Assembly: GCA_002409525.1 (NCBI GenBank)
Contig: DHNM01000061.1
Coordinates: 1 to 13,548, forward strand
Source of the DNA: Eubacterium sp. UBA5416
GTDB taxonomy: Bacteria > Bacillota > Clostridia > Lachnospirales > Lachnospiraceae
Direction: 5' to 3'
Length of the DNA stretch: 13,548 nucleotides
The position numbers and the translations under genes were made by a program. Positions 6,571 to 13,546 of this stretch are shown piece by piece. Positions within the stretch are counted from its first letter, which is position 1; each line of letters begins with the position of its first letter. Under the pieces are notes generated by a model. The model did not search any database and was not told the origin of the DNA. It was given only the letters and a program-made list of their open reading frames with translations.

Positions 6571-7143
6571 TTACTTTTCGATCTGAACCCGTTTTGAGAT
6601 ATCTTCTTTTTCTTTTGCTTCCGGTTCTTCCACAATGCCGCCGAATGGCATCTGTGCTACCAGTCGATACGATTCCGGCAGATCAAATAATTTCTGAACG
6701 TTTTCATCGATAACCGGATTGTAGTGTTGCAGTGAAGCCCCGATTCCGAGTTCACGAAGGCCACTCCAAACACTGATCTGAAGCATTCCGCTCGACTGAC
6801 TTGCCCATACCGGAAAGTTGTCTTTGTACAGGGGGAACTGGCTTTGCATATTCTCTACAATCTGATTGTCATAAAAATACAGAACAGTTCCGGCTCCGGC
6901 TCTGAATCCATCGATCTTTTTTTTCGGTACCTCTCCTTCGAAAGCCTCATATGCTGCATCCCATAACCGTTCCTGTTTTTCACCTAAAGCAACCACCACA
7001 CGGGAGCTTTTCATATTAAATGCATCCGGTACAAGCTCTGTCAGTTTTTTAATTAATTCAATCACTTCTGACTCCTCAAAAGGGAGTTCTTTTTTTATGT
7101 TGTAATACGATCTCCGATTCTGCAATGACTCTACAATTCCCAT
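6571..7143 (-). CDS. nitroreductase family protein (Frm2/CinD-like), 190 aa
   Basis: Small FMN-dependent nitroreductase-fold oxidoreductase, cytoplasmic, using NAD(P)H to reduce nitro compounds or quinones; its natural substrate is unknown. The FMN-phosphate motif NRRSYY is at 9-14. The core helix ends in SSGMLQISVWSGLRELGIG (117-135), ASLQHYNP is at 136-143 and QMPFGG at 164-169. The 190 residues fit the single-domain Frm2/Hbn1/CinD branch. The ATG is preceded by GAGAGGATG at a reasonable distance and by a good promoter at 7197-7225, so the gene is probably expressed alone. I see no convincing terminator hairpin between its stop and the antitoxin promoter. Oxidative, nitrosative or copper stress would be typical inducers in this branch, but no operator is evident. 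Confidence 0.85.
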   Translation of the reverse strand: MGIVESLQNRRSYYNIKKELPFEESEVIELIKKLTELVPDAFNMKSSRVVVALGEKQERLWDAAYEAFEGEVPKKKIDGFRAGAGTVLYFYDNQIVENMQSQFPLYKDNFPVWASQSSGMLQISVWSGLRELGIGASLQHYNPVIDENVQKLFDLPESYRLVAQMPFGGIVEEPEAKEKEDISKRVQIEK

Positions 7144-7196
7144 ATCTTTTCATCCTCTCATTTATAGTTAGCTACAGCAAGCAATCTTATAATGTG

Positions 7197-7225
7197 AGTA
7201 TACTCCAGTGGTTTTCAGAATGCAA
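7197..7225 (-). promoter_or_regulatory. nitroreductase promoter
   Basis: TTGCAT (7225-7220) and TATACT (7202-7197) on the minus strand are separated by exactly 17 bases. The predicted start lies about 50 bases upstream of the ATG at 7143. The match is four of six at -35 and five of six at -10. Confidence 0.7.
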
Positions 7226-7282
7226 TATCGAAGTTTTCTCCTGACGATAACTAAGCTTTTTGTAAGAGACGAAAGACTGCTG

Positions 7283-7768
7283 CTAGTCCTGATTTGATTC
7301 CCGAGTGAATATTCCAGAAAGATAACTGTCCTTTGACAATTCAATCTTCGTGGATCCTTCTTTTTTCAACTCCTGATTTCCGATTTCATATCGATGAATT
7401 TCATTATCTGAAAGAACATATAACTTAGTTCCATCCATTGCTATCTGCTCGGCACCATGATCCAACTCGAAATAATCTTTTTTATCTGTTTTTGTATCAT
7501 AAATAGTAATTCCACCCACATCCGGCTTTGCCTGATCATAATGTGAAACAATGATAGAATCTTGATAGGAAGCCAGGCCTAATGGGAAATCATGATCCAA
7601 TGAAATCGCATCAAGAGAATTGTCATTTGGATTAAATTTTCCCATCGTACTTCCTGAAGTATTATCTCGTGTAAGGGGATTCGTAAAATAAACGACCCCG
7701 CCTGATGTTATTGCATTATATTGGGCAATGCCTAAGTCAGAGATTTCGATCTTATCTTCTAGGTTTAT
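7283..7768 (-). pseudogene. 5'-truncated remnant of a beta-propeller-like protein
   Basis: An open frame runs from just after a TAG at 7771-7769 to a TAG at 7285-7283, about 160 codons, but has no credible start at its beginning. The first in-frame ATG, at 7645, lies in the middle of continuous protein-like sequence with no ribosome site. Upstream, the same frame has another TAG at 7792-7790. The peptide contains repeated short strands and turns such as AITSGGVVYFTNP, LGLASYQDSIIVSHY, GGITIYDTKTDKKDYFEL and MDGTKLYVLSDNEIHRYEI. This is the rhythm of propeller repeats that read out a value per blade, as in many secreted lipoproteins. The missing N-terminus would hold any signal peptide. I read it as the C-terminal end of a gene that lost its front part. 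A short functional protein starting at 7645 is possible but less likely. Confidence 0.65.
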
Positions 7769-7813
7769 CTATCCTACAATATATTTACGCTAGACAGACA
7801 TTTGAGAGATATT

Positions 7814-8581
7814 TTAATTCGGTTTGACTGCCCTTGTCGCTATGTACTGTGGCGCATATTTTCGTATTTCGGCTCCATTTTCCCTGTCATGATCTTCATA
7901 CAGATCTTTCAGTACGAATCCTGCCTTCAGCTGACCGCCGATCTGCTCTTCCAGTGTATGACTGAACTGGATACATTCCTGGTTTTCAGCCATTTCCCGG
8001 TATCTTTCTTTGCTCATCTTTAACGGATTAAAAGGCAGTTTGTTCACAACAAGCAGGGGATTATCATCCTCGAACAGAAAATTAATCCCATTGTCAAATC
8101 CCGCAAGTAACTCTCCCCCTTTTCTCAAAAGACGATAGCACTCATTCCATACATGAAAAACATCTTCCACATAGCAGTTGGACACCGGATGGAAGATCAC
8201 ATCAAAGGACTCATCTTGAAAAGGTAATTTCTTCGTCATATCACCTTTCATAATCTCGATATCATAGCCTTCACGTTCGGCTGTGATCTGCTCCGCCTCC
8301 AACTGTTTATCCGAATAGTCAAACACCGTACACCTGGCACCAAGTGCCGCAAAAATCGGCATCTGCTGTGCTCCCCCGCTTGCGAGGCCAAGAATTCTCT
8401 TGTTTTTCATTTCTCCAAACCAGTCGTGCGGAACCTTGATACATGGCGTCAGATACACATCCCAGTCTCCATGACACGCCGCCTGATATTCTTCATGTGT
8501 CACTGGAATGCACCAGTCATTTTTCTCTTCATGCCACTGATCCCAGGTCACTGAATTAATTCGTGTATAATCATCTTTCAT
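7814..8581 (-). CDS. class I SAM-dependent methyltransferase, 255 aa
   Basis: Cytoplasmic methyltransferase with a Rossmann-type fold; the substrate is unknown. Motif I is LGLASGGAQQ at 64-73. The acidic residue after strand 2 is in VFDYS at 86-90, GDM is at 113-115, and motif IV-like FDVIFHPVS is at 126-134, followed by the post-I helix NECYRLLRKGG. The sequence HPVSNCYVED instead of an NPPY-type motif argues against a DNA adenine or cytosine N4 methyltransferase and for a small-molecule enzyme. The ATG at 8581 lies nine bases after the stop of the metallohydrolase gene. The ribosome site GAGGAG sits in the last codons of that gene, so translation is probably coupled. Last gene of the run; no clear terminator follows. 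Confidence 0.85.
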   Translation of the reverse strand: MKDDYTRINSVTWDQWHEEKNDWCIPVTHEEYQAACHGDWDVYLTPCIKVPHDWFGEMKNKRILGLASGGAQQMPIFAALGARCTVFDYSDKQLEAEQITAEREGYDIEIMKGDMTKKLPFQDESFDVIFHPVSNCYVEDVFHVWNECYRLLRKGGELLAGFDNGINFLFEDDNPLLVVNKLPFNPLKMSKERYREMAENQECIQFSHTLEEQIGGQLKAGFVLKDLYEDHDRENGAEIRKYAPQYIATRAVKPN

Positions 8582-8589
8582 AATCCCAT

Positions 8590-9288
8590 TTACTCCTCAG
8601 AAATTATTGATTGTAAGTAAGACAGCAGATCATACTTCGTTAATGGTTCCGAATGCCCCAGAATGCAGTATTGGCAGTCTATACTTTCGATCATTTTTAT
8701 TAATGAATGTAACTTATCCTGATCCATATATCCATGATTATAAAAATCTTCGCTTGTTGAGTCTCCCAGGAAGAGTACTCTTTCTTTGGGAATATACACA
8801 AATACAGAATCTTCTGAATGAGGTGATTCTGCATGAAAGACTTTTGCGGTCATTCCACCAAGATTAAGAACAAGATCCTTCTCAAATTCAATATCGGACA
8901 AGGTAACAATAATCCTTTTATTATTTTTATATTCTCTACCCAGACATTCATCCTCTTCTTTTATGAGCCTTACATAAGAACTGTCCGCAAGCTTGTTTCT
9001 CTCCATTTGTAAAAACTCGTTTGTTTTACGACAAGCAATGGAAATCCCGTGAATGTGATGCATGCCATACGTATGATCCCAGTGCCAGTGAGTAATCACA
9101 GTAACATCCGGCAATTTAAGCCCTTCACATGCCAAAGCTTTATAAAACTCATCGACATGATCAGCTGAGTTTCCCGCATCCACAGACAGTGACATTTTAT
9201 CTCCCTTTATATAGGCCAGAAGCGGGCGGTCAGTTTTAGACTGATGTGGATAGTATAATATTCTACTGCTGATTTTTTTCAATCCCAT
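8590..9288 (-). CDS. metallo-beta-lactamase-fold hydrolase, 232 aa
   Basis: Soluble MBL-fold metallohydrolase. The metal-binding set is complete: HWHWDH at 67-72 (His67, His69, Asp71, His72), His157 in ESPHSEDS, Asp176 in GDSTS and His212 in GHSEP. This predicts a two-metal hydrolase. No lactamase-specific features or signal peptide are visible, so it is not called an antibiotic resistance enzyme. Its substrate may be a thioester, lactone or phosphodiester; the sequence does not decide. The start lies three bases after the stop of the ATPase/nuclease gene, with GAGGAG inside that gene's end, and the methyltransferase follows after nine bases. Confidence 0.85.
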   Translation of the reverse strand: MGLKKISSRILYYPHQSKTDRPLLAYIKGDKMSLSVDAGNSADHVDEFYKALACEGLKLPDVTVITHWHWDHTYGMHHIHGISIACRKTNEFLQMERNKLADSSYVRLIKEEDECLGREYKNNKRIIVTLSDIEFEKDLVLNLGGMTAKVFHAESPHSEDSVFVYIPKERVLFLGDSTSEDFYNHGYMDQDKLHSLIKMIESIDCQYCILGHSEPLTKYDLLSYLQSIISEE

Positions 9289-9291
9289 GAA

Positions 9292-10908
9292 TCACTTCAA
9301 CTCCTCGATCTTACAGTGATGTACTTTTGACTTCCTGTCATAGCTGATACCAACTGCCAGAATTCTTCCTGTGTATCGTGGTTTCTCTCCCGACTTTGGT
9401 TTAAAACGCAATGCGTATTTTTTGTCTTTAATTTGCTCAATGGCATCCTCTGGTGTAGAATCCATCTTTAGTTCCAATATCATACAATCAGAGGATGTAT
9501 TTATTTCCGGATAAAAGATAAAGTCTACATATCCCACACCCGCCTTATCTTCACGTTCCACACGATAAGTATCCCTGGCAGCCAGATATGCAAGATTGAC
9601 GACTGATGTCAATTCTGTTTCATTATTATAGGATAAAAGAGGAATTTCCGTATCATGAACCAATTCAAGTATCTCCTCCATAATATCAGTATCCCCTTTA
9701 AGTGTCACCTGTAGCATACGCTCCGATTCCTTAGCCAGACGATATACATACCCTAAAGAATCTTCTGTCCTGATCATGTCATCGAACTTTCCCATTAGTT
9801 CTCTGTTTGGAATCGTAACCTGCCCGTTTTCATAGCTTAGAAAGCCATAAACCACCATGGCAGAAAAAATTTCACTTTTACTCTTTAATTCTGTTGCTGT
9901 CGCCGCATATTCACGAATTTTTACAGGAACAGCACCGCCTGAAATCATTAACAGCAGATCCTTCTGAACAGCAGAGATATTGTGTTTGACATAGTAGAAG
10001 ATTTCATCATATGGACCTGAACTGCTCCAATAATTTCCCAGATTGTTATTCTCCAATGCCCATACAACAGATCGAGGATTGTAGACACGCTCTCCTGAAA
10101 ATGTATGATAACCATTATACCAATCTCTCAAGCCCTCACGATTAATCCGATGATCCTCATTTCTTAAAAGGTATCTTTCATAGAGCATGTCAACTTCTTT
10201 TTCGGTAAAACCAAAATCCTCAGAAAAACGTTCTTCTGTAACCATCGTAAACTCTATAAACATGTTGAGTTCGGAGCCACTTGAATACTTAGCAATCGGC
10301 AAAATCCCTGTCATGTATGTGAATAGAACATATGGTTGATCTTTGAGCATATTTCTCAGAAAACTTAAATATGCTTTTTCGTCTGCCTCTGTTATAAAAC
10401 TTTGATGAAAGATAAAATCCCACTCATCCAGAACAAAAACAAAACGAGCAGTTGTGTCTACAGTATAAATGTCCGTTAAAACATCCCATACCGCCTCTTC
10501 TTTGTCAACGGGAATATCCGGGTATTCTCGTTGCAAGTCACGAATTAACCGTTTTTCGATACGATCAATGTATTCTTCATAGGATGAACACTTCCGGGGC
10601 AGTTCATTCAGTGAAATATGAATCACTGGAAATTGATTCTGATATCTTTTGTACTCTGGATCCTTAGATATATTTAGTGATTGAAAAATATCATTTGAAT
10701 TGCATCCCCTGGAAAAAAAAGATGCAATCATATTTGCAATCACTGTTTTTCCAAATCTTCTGGGTCGCGTAATACAGATATGATTGTTACCTTCCCTGAC
10801 CAGTGGGAAAAGTTCTTTTAACATCAGTGACTTATCCACAAAATAAGGCTTTTCAGTTTCATTTTTGTATAGCGTATACGCTGACGGACTGTTCAAATAG
10901 ACTCCCAT
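9292..10908 (-). CDS. AAA-ATPase_like / PD-(D/E)XK nuclease fusion protein, 538 aa
   Basis: Two-part protein of the widespread AAA-ATPase_like plus PDDEXK_9 family of anaerobes. Walker A is ITRPRRFGKT at 46-55 with Lys54. Walker B is FVFVLDEWD at 156-164 with Asp161/Glu162. A middle helical region includes RDWYNGYH near 261-268. The C-terminal nuclease has VGYVDFIFYP with Asp462 and MILELK with Glu479/Lys481, matching a D...ExK active site, then EQIKDKKYAL and VGISYDRKSKVHHCKIE. The cellular role of this family is not established; defence or mobile-element functions have been suggested. I choose the ATG at 10906-10908 (MGVYLNSP), the usual family start, preceded by AAAGGAG. The longer frame opens with a TTG at 10971 that lacks a ribosome site. 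It follows the GNAT gene by 74 bases. A second, truncated member of the same family lies at 11880-12176. Confidence 0.85.
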   Translation of the reverse strand: MGVYLNSPSAYTLYKNETEKPYFVDKSLMLKELFPLVREGNNHICITRPRRFGKTVIANMIASFFSRGCNSNDIFQSLNISKDPEYKRYQNQFPVIHISLNELPRKCSSYEEYIDRIEKRLIRDLQREYPDIPVDKEEAVWDVLTDIYTVDTTARFVFVLDEWDFIFHQSFITEADEKAYLSFLRNMLKDQPYVLFTYMTGILPIAKYSSGSELNMFIEFTMVTEERFSEDFGFTEKEVDMLYERYLLRNEDHRINREGLRDWYNGYHTFSGERVYNPRSVVWALENNNLGNYWSSSGPYDEIFYYVKHNISAVQKDLLLMISGGAVPVKIREYAATATELKSKSEIFSAMVVYGFLSYENGQVTIPNRELMGKFDDMIRTEDSLGYVYRLAKESERMLQVTLKGDTDIMEEILELVHDTEIPLLSYNNETELTSVVNLAYLAARDTYRVEREDKAGVGYVDFIFYPEINTSSDCMILELKMDSTPEDAIEQIKDKKYALRFKPKSGEKPRYTGRILAVGISYDRKSKVHHCKIEELK

Positions 10909-10982
10909 AATCTCCACTGCTCCTTTTCTATCAGATAACTCAAGTATACAATATCTCTGATTCAGATACAAGATTGGTGAAA

Positions 10983-11774
10983 TCAGGATATCTCAAAAAA
11001 TAATGAAGTTCTTCCCAGCCTCTCATCGAAGCCAAACTTTCGATACATTTCTTTCGGTGAATCATCTGCATCTGCCATAAGGAAAACACCTTCTGTCCCT
11101 CGTCTGAGACCCTCCTGAATCAATTCGTATATTAAGTTCTTCGCAATTCCCTGATGCCGGAACTCGGGCAGAACAATAAGATCCTCAATCATCGCCCAGT
11201 CTCTGTCCACAAAGAGCTCTGCCTTTCCGGCAGGCTTTCCATCTTGATAACAGATAAAAGCATCCACACCATTAGGGTTTCGATATATTTCATATTGAAC
11301 TGCTATTTTCCGTTGAAAGAACTCCTCTTCGATTTCAGGTGCATTCGAAGCACTTTCGATCATGGCAAGGTCTTCCTCCCTTTGCTCTGAATCCACACGT
11401 TTAACATCCATCCCGGAAATTTTCTCCAGTTTTAAGTTCTCCGGTTCTGTGGATGTACAATATAATAAGCCGTCAGCTTCCGGATCGGCTTCAAAAGACA
11501 TCTTTAAGATTTCATCTAATTGACCCCTTCTCATAACATCTACTTTGCAGAAATCTGCACCTTTTCTTTTCTGTCTTGCTAGTTCCTCACGGATGATCCG
11601 CTCGCAGTCAATTGGGGCAGTTTTTGGATTAATGACGATAAAATTGTGATCGTACATGTCCGGCAACTTATCATCTACATAGCGGATAAATTCCTTCTCT
11701 TTTTCCACACTGCAGAAAGCCTCCTGATACGAGGCAATGCAGTTGTTAATTTGTTTATAATCCATTTCCTTCAT
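10983..11774 (-). CDS. GNAT family N-acetyltransferase, 263 aa
   Basis: Acetyl-CoA-dependent acyltransferase with an unassigned N-terminal half and a C-terminal GNAT domain from about residue 125. The acetyl-CoA loop is RHQGIA at 206-211 after strand IEDLIVLPEF, and the C-terminal MYRKFGF at 243-249 is the typical motif B. The first 120 residues may be a degenerate second GNAT domain or a substrate domain; there is no visible acetyl-CoA loop there. The ATG has AGGAAG seven bases upstream. It is the first gene of the minus-strand run and lies behind the inverted repeat at 11797-11858. The acceptor (protein, antibiotic, amino acid) cannot be read from the sequence. Confidence 0.82.
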   Translation of the reverse strand: MKEMDYKQINNCIASYQEAFCSVEKEKEFIRYVDDKLPDMYDHNFIVINPKTAPIDCERIIREELARQKRKGADFCKVDVMRRGQLDEILKMSFEADPEADGLLYCTSTEPENLKLEKISGMDVKRVDSEQREEDLAMIESASNAPEIEEEFFQRKIAVQYEIYRNPNGVDAFICYQDGKPAGKAELFVDRDWAMIEDLIVLPEFRHQGIAKNLIYELIQEGLRRGTEGVFLMADADDSPKEMYRKFGFDERLGRTSLFFEIS

Positions 11775-11796
11775 CTGGATACTTCCTGTTCCCTCG

Positions 11797-11858
11797 AATC
11801 ACACTATTTCCAATAATAATGTGATGATATACACGTAACTATTAATAATAGTGTGATT
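11797..11858. promoter_or_regulatory. 12-bp inverted repeat upstream of the GNAT operon
   Basis: AATCACACTATT (11797-11808) and AATAGTGTGATT (11847-11858) are perfect inverted copies 38 bases apart. A related word, AATAATGTGATG, lies between them at 11815-11826, which makes three related sites. The left arm lies about 22 bases upstream of the GNAT start. A TATTAT at 11818-11813 on the minus strand could be the -10 box, but its -35 is poor (TAGTTA). I read this as an operator array for an unknown regulator; a large hairpin or a vestige of a small element are alternatives. Confidence 0.5.
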
Positions 11859-11879
11859 AACTTAAGATAAATAGCCTCT

Positions 11880-12176
11880 TTACAGAACTAGGCATTCCTT
11901 TTTATAAAAGCAGATCCCGTATTTTTTAATATTTTGATATCCTTCTGTCCGCAGGGACGCAGCATAGTCTCTCTCTTCAATTTGCTCCAGTGCCTGATGA
12001 CACAAACTCTTCATGTCACTATATTTTTTGGCTGACTTCAATTCGAGAATCATAGCCATCCCGTCCCGGACCCTATGTGTTTTTAGTATAATGTCTGATC
12101 GCCCCAGACCACTTTCGCGATTCGATGATACGCTGTATCTACCTGAATTTTTGAGTAATCCTGTTAAAAACCCATG
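11880..12176 (-). pseudogene. C-terminal PDDEXK nuclease fragment of an AAA-ATPase_like gene, cut by the TnpB element
   Basis: Ninety-eight codons read HGFLTGLLKNSGRYSVSSNR onward, with GLGRSDII, MAMILELKSAKK and ALEQIEERDYAASL. These are the conserved blocks of the PDDEXK_9 end of the AAA-ATPase_like family, including the D...ExK nuclease residues. The intact neighbour at 9292-10908 shares MILELK and the EQIxxxxYA block. The roughly 430 N-terminal residues expected for the family, including Walker A and B, are absent, and the frame enters the right end of the IS200/IS605-type element at 12177. A TTG at 12218 inside the element could start a hybrid frame that reads the element end as coding, but it has no good ribosome site. 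The missing front part should lie to the right, beyond the window, on the far side of the element. Confidence 0.8.
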
Positions 12177-12321
12177 TTGACACTCCCCACAGCTAAAGCA
12201 GGGGGATTCCTGTTTCAACCACTACTGCATTGGCAAAACCATACGGTATTGCAACGTCTTACACAGTGTCCACAAGCTGGATTATACTGTTCCCGTATGC
12301 CCTACGGTGCAGTTGTATCTA
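12177..12321 (-). ncRNA. predicted omega RNA (reRNA) scaffold at the right end
   Basis: In IS605-type elements, TnpB uses an RNA from the 3' end of tnpB through the right end, with the flanking host sequence as its guide. The 145 bases from the tnpB stop to the element end carry several short stems and the terminal CCCC/GGGG hairpin, as expected for that scaffold. The 5' end probably lies inside tnpB. The guide would begin at 12176 and read CATGGGTTTTTAACAGG on the minus strand, which is sequence of the interrupted nuclease gene. Confidence 0.6.
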
Positions 12322-13419
12322 TTACGCTGACTGCACTTGCAGTCCTTTATTCAATATGTTGATACTTGCATTGGTATCTCTGTCATGCTTTGTTTTGCAC
12401 TCAGGACACACCCAATTACGGACTGCAAGATTTTTTACCAGCGGATTTTTATACCCACATATGGAACATGTCTGGCTGCTCGGATACATGGTAGGCACTT
12501 TTACAATGTCGTTCCCATACCAAACAGATTTATAGGTAAGCAGATCAAAGAACTTAAACCATGATGCAGAGCCTATATGCTGTGCTAACTTATGATTCCG
12601 CATCATATTTTTTACTTTCAAATCTTCTATGCAGATCGTTTGGTTTTCGCGAATCAGCATCGTGGATTTTTTTTGTAAAAAATCGTTTCTCTGATTGGTA
12701 ATCTTTTCATGGACGAATGCAACTTTTACACGCTGTCTGTTGCGATTATGAGAGCCTTTTTGCCTGCGCGAAAATTTACGTTGTTCACGAACGAGCTTAC
12801 GCATTGACTTTTCAAGATATTTGGGGTTGGATACTATGTTTCCATTACTGTCAGAGTAGAACTCTTTAATTCCTACATCAATGCCAATCGTACCACCATT
12901 ATTTTTCACAGGCTGTGGTTCAAACTCTATATTCAGAACTGCAAAGTATTTACCTGTTGGGGTGTGTTCCATTGTTATGTTATGGATTTTTCCTATTTCC
13001 ATAGACTGACGAATTTTCACGAACCCAAGCTTCGGTAACTTAATATACTTTCCAACAATGCGAATGTTATCGCCTTGATTGACCGTCCGATAGGACTGGT
13101 GGCGATTATGCTTACTTTTAAACTGTGGATACCCTGCACGTTTCTGAAAAAAGTTTACAAAACCTCTATCAAGGTCTCGCAGGGATTGTTGTAATGCAAT
13201 GGAATCTACTGCTTTTAGAAATGCGAAATCATCATCTTTTTTCAAATCTGTCAGCATTGCGGAAGTCTGTGAATAGCCGATTTTTTCATCGCTTTGACAG
13301 GCAGCATTTCGCATAGCAAGACCTTTGTTGTAGATGAGTCTGCAGCAACCGAGCGTTTGATTTATTAAGCTTTGCTGTTCCTTATTCGGATAAATTCTGA
13401 ATTTTACACCTTTTTGCAT
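12322..13419 (-). CDS. tnpB: TnpB RNA-guided endonuclease of an IS200/IS605-type element, 365 aa
   Basis: RuvC-like nuclease, ancestor type of Cas12, guided by the omega RNA from its own right end. It promotes retention of the element by cutting empty target sites. The N-terminal region is MQKGVKFRIYPNKEQ with the CCRLIYN block. RuvC-I is GIDVG with Asp181, RuvC-II is ICIEDLKVKNM with Glu265, and the zinc ribbon is C318SIC321 and C338PEC341. RuvC-III is HDRDTNASINI at 345-355. All catalytic and zinc residues are there, and 365 residues is a normal length, so it should be active. I choose the ATG at 13417-13419 because family members begin just before KFRIYP. The longer frame from 13464 adds 15 residues that come from the tnpA deletion junction. 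The remaining tnpA is broken, so mobility would need a transposase supplied from elsewhere. Confidence 0.9.
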   Translation of the reverse strand: MQKGVKFRIYPNKEQQSLINQTLGCCRLIYNKGLAMRNAACQSDEKIGYSQTSAMLTDLKKDDDFAFLKAVDSIALQQSLRDLDRGFVNFFQKRAGYPQFKSKHNRHQSYRTVNQGDNIRIVGKYIKLPKLGFVKIRQSMEIGKIHNITMEHTPTGKYFAVLNIEFEPQPVKNNGGTIGIDVGIKEFYSDSNGNIVSNPKYLEKSMRKLVREQRKFSRRQKGSHNRNRQRVKVAFVHEKITNQRNDFLQKKSTMLIRENQTICIEDLKVKNMMRNHKLAQHIGSASWFKFFDLLTYKSVWYGNDIVKVPTMYPSSQTCSICGYKNPLVKNLAVRNWVCPECKTKHDRDTNASINILNKGLQVQSA

Positions 13420-13546
13420 AATCCCAACTTGTCCTTTTGTCTTTGTGATATTTTCTGTCGGCATCTACACCGTTTGTTAATACTTTTCGCCTGTATTTCG
13501 GACACCATACAACATGGCACTTACAAGAATAGACGATATTGTTGTT
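13382..13546 (-). pseudogene. tnpA: internally deleted tnpA (Y1 transposase) N-terminal remnant
   Basis: The minus-strand frame entering from the window's right edge reads NNNIVYSCKCHVVWCPKYRR and then KVLTNGVDA. This is the conserved opening of IS200/IS605 Y1 transposases. After about 30 codons the similarity ends abruptly near 13460, and a further 25 unrelated codons, out of frame with tnpB, run to a TAA at 13384-13382. The HUH motif and catalytic tyrosine, expected around residues 60 and 125 of a 130-150 residue protein, are absent. The first codons lie outside the window. It is a nonfunctional transposase left by a deletion that brought tnpB next to the tnpA start. Confidence 0.8.

Noticed and set aside
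7814..8581. Methyltransferase plus nuclease as a restriction-modification system
   Set aside because: The methyltransferase lacks an (N/D/S)PP(Y/F) motif and a target recognition region; HPVS at the corresponding place points to a non-DNA substrate.
8590..9288. Metallo-beta-lactamase as an antibiotic resistance gene
   Set aside because: The fold motifs are shared by many hydrolases; there is no signal peptide and no lactamase-specific sequence.
12177..12218. Start of the 112-codon frame (MKQESPCFSCGECQ) as a real N-terminus with a zinc-like CxxC motif
   Set aside because: These 14 codons are the hairpinned end of the transposable element read in frame; the cysteines are accidental.
12230..12535. 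Plus-strand open frames across the element's right end and tnpB
   Set aside because: They are antisense to tnpB and its right-end RNA, with no ribosome site and no recognisable protein pattern.
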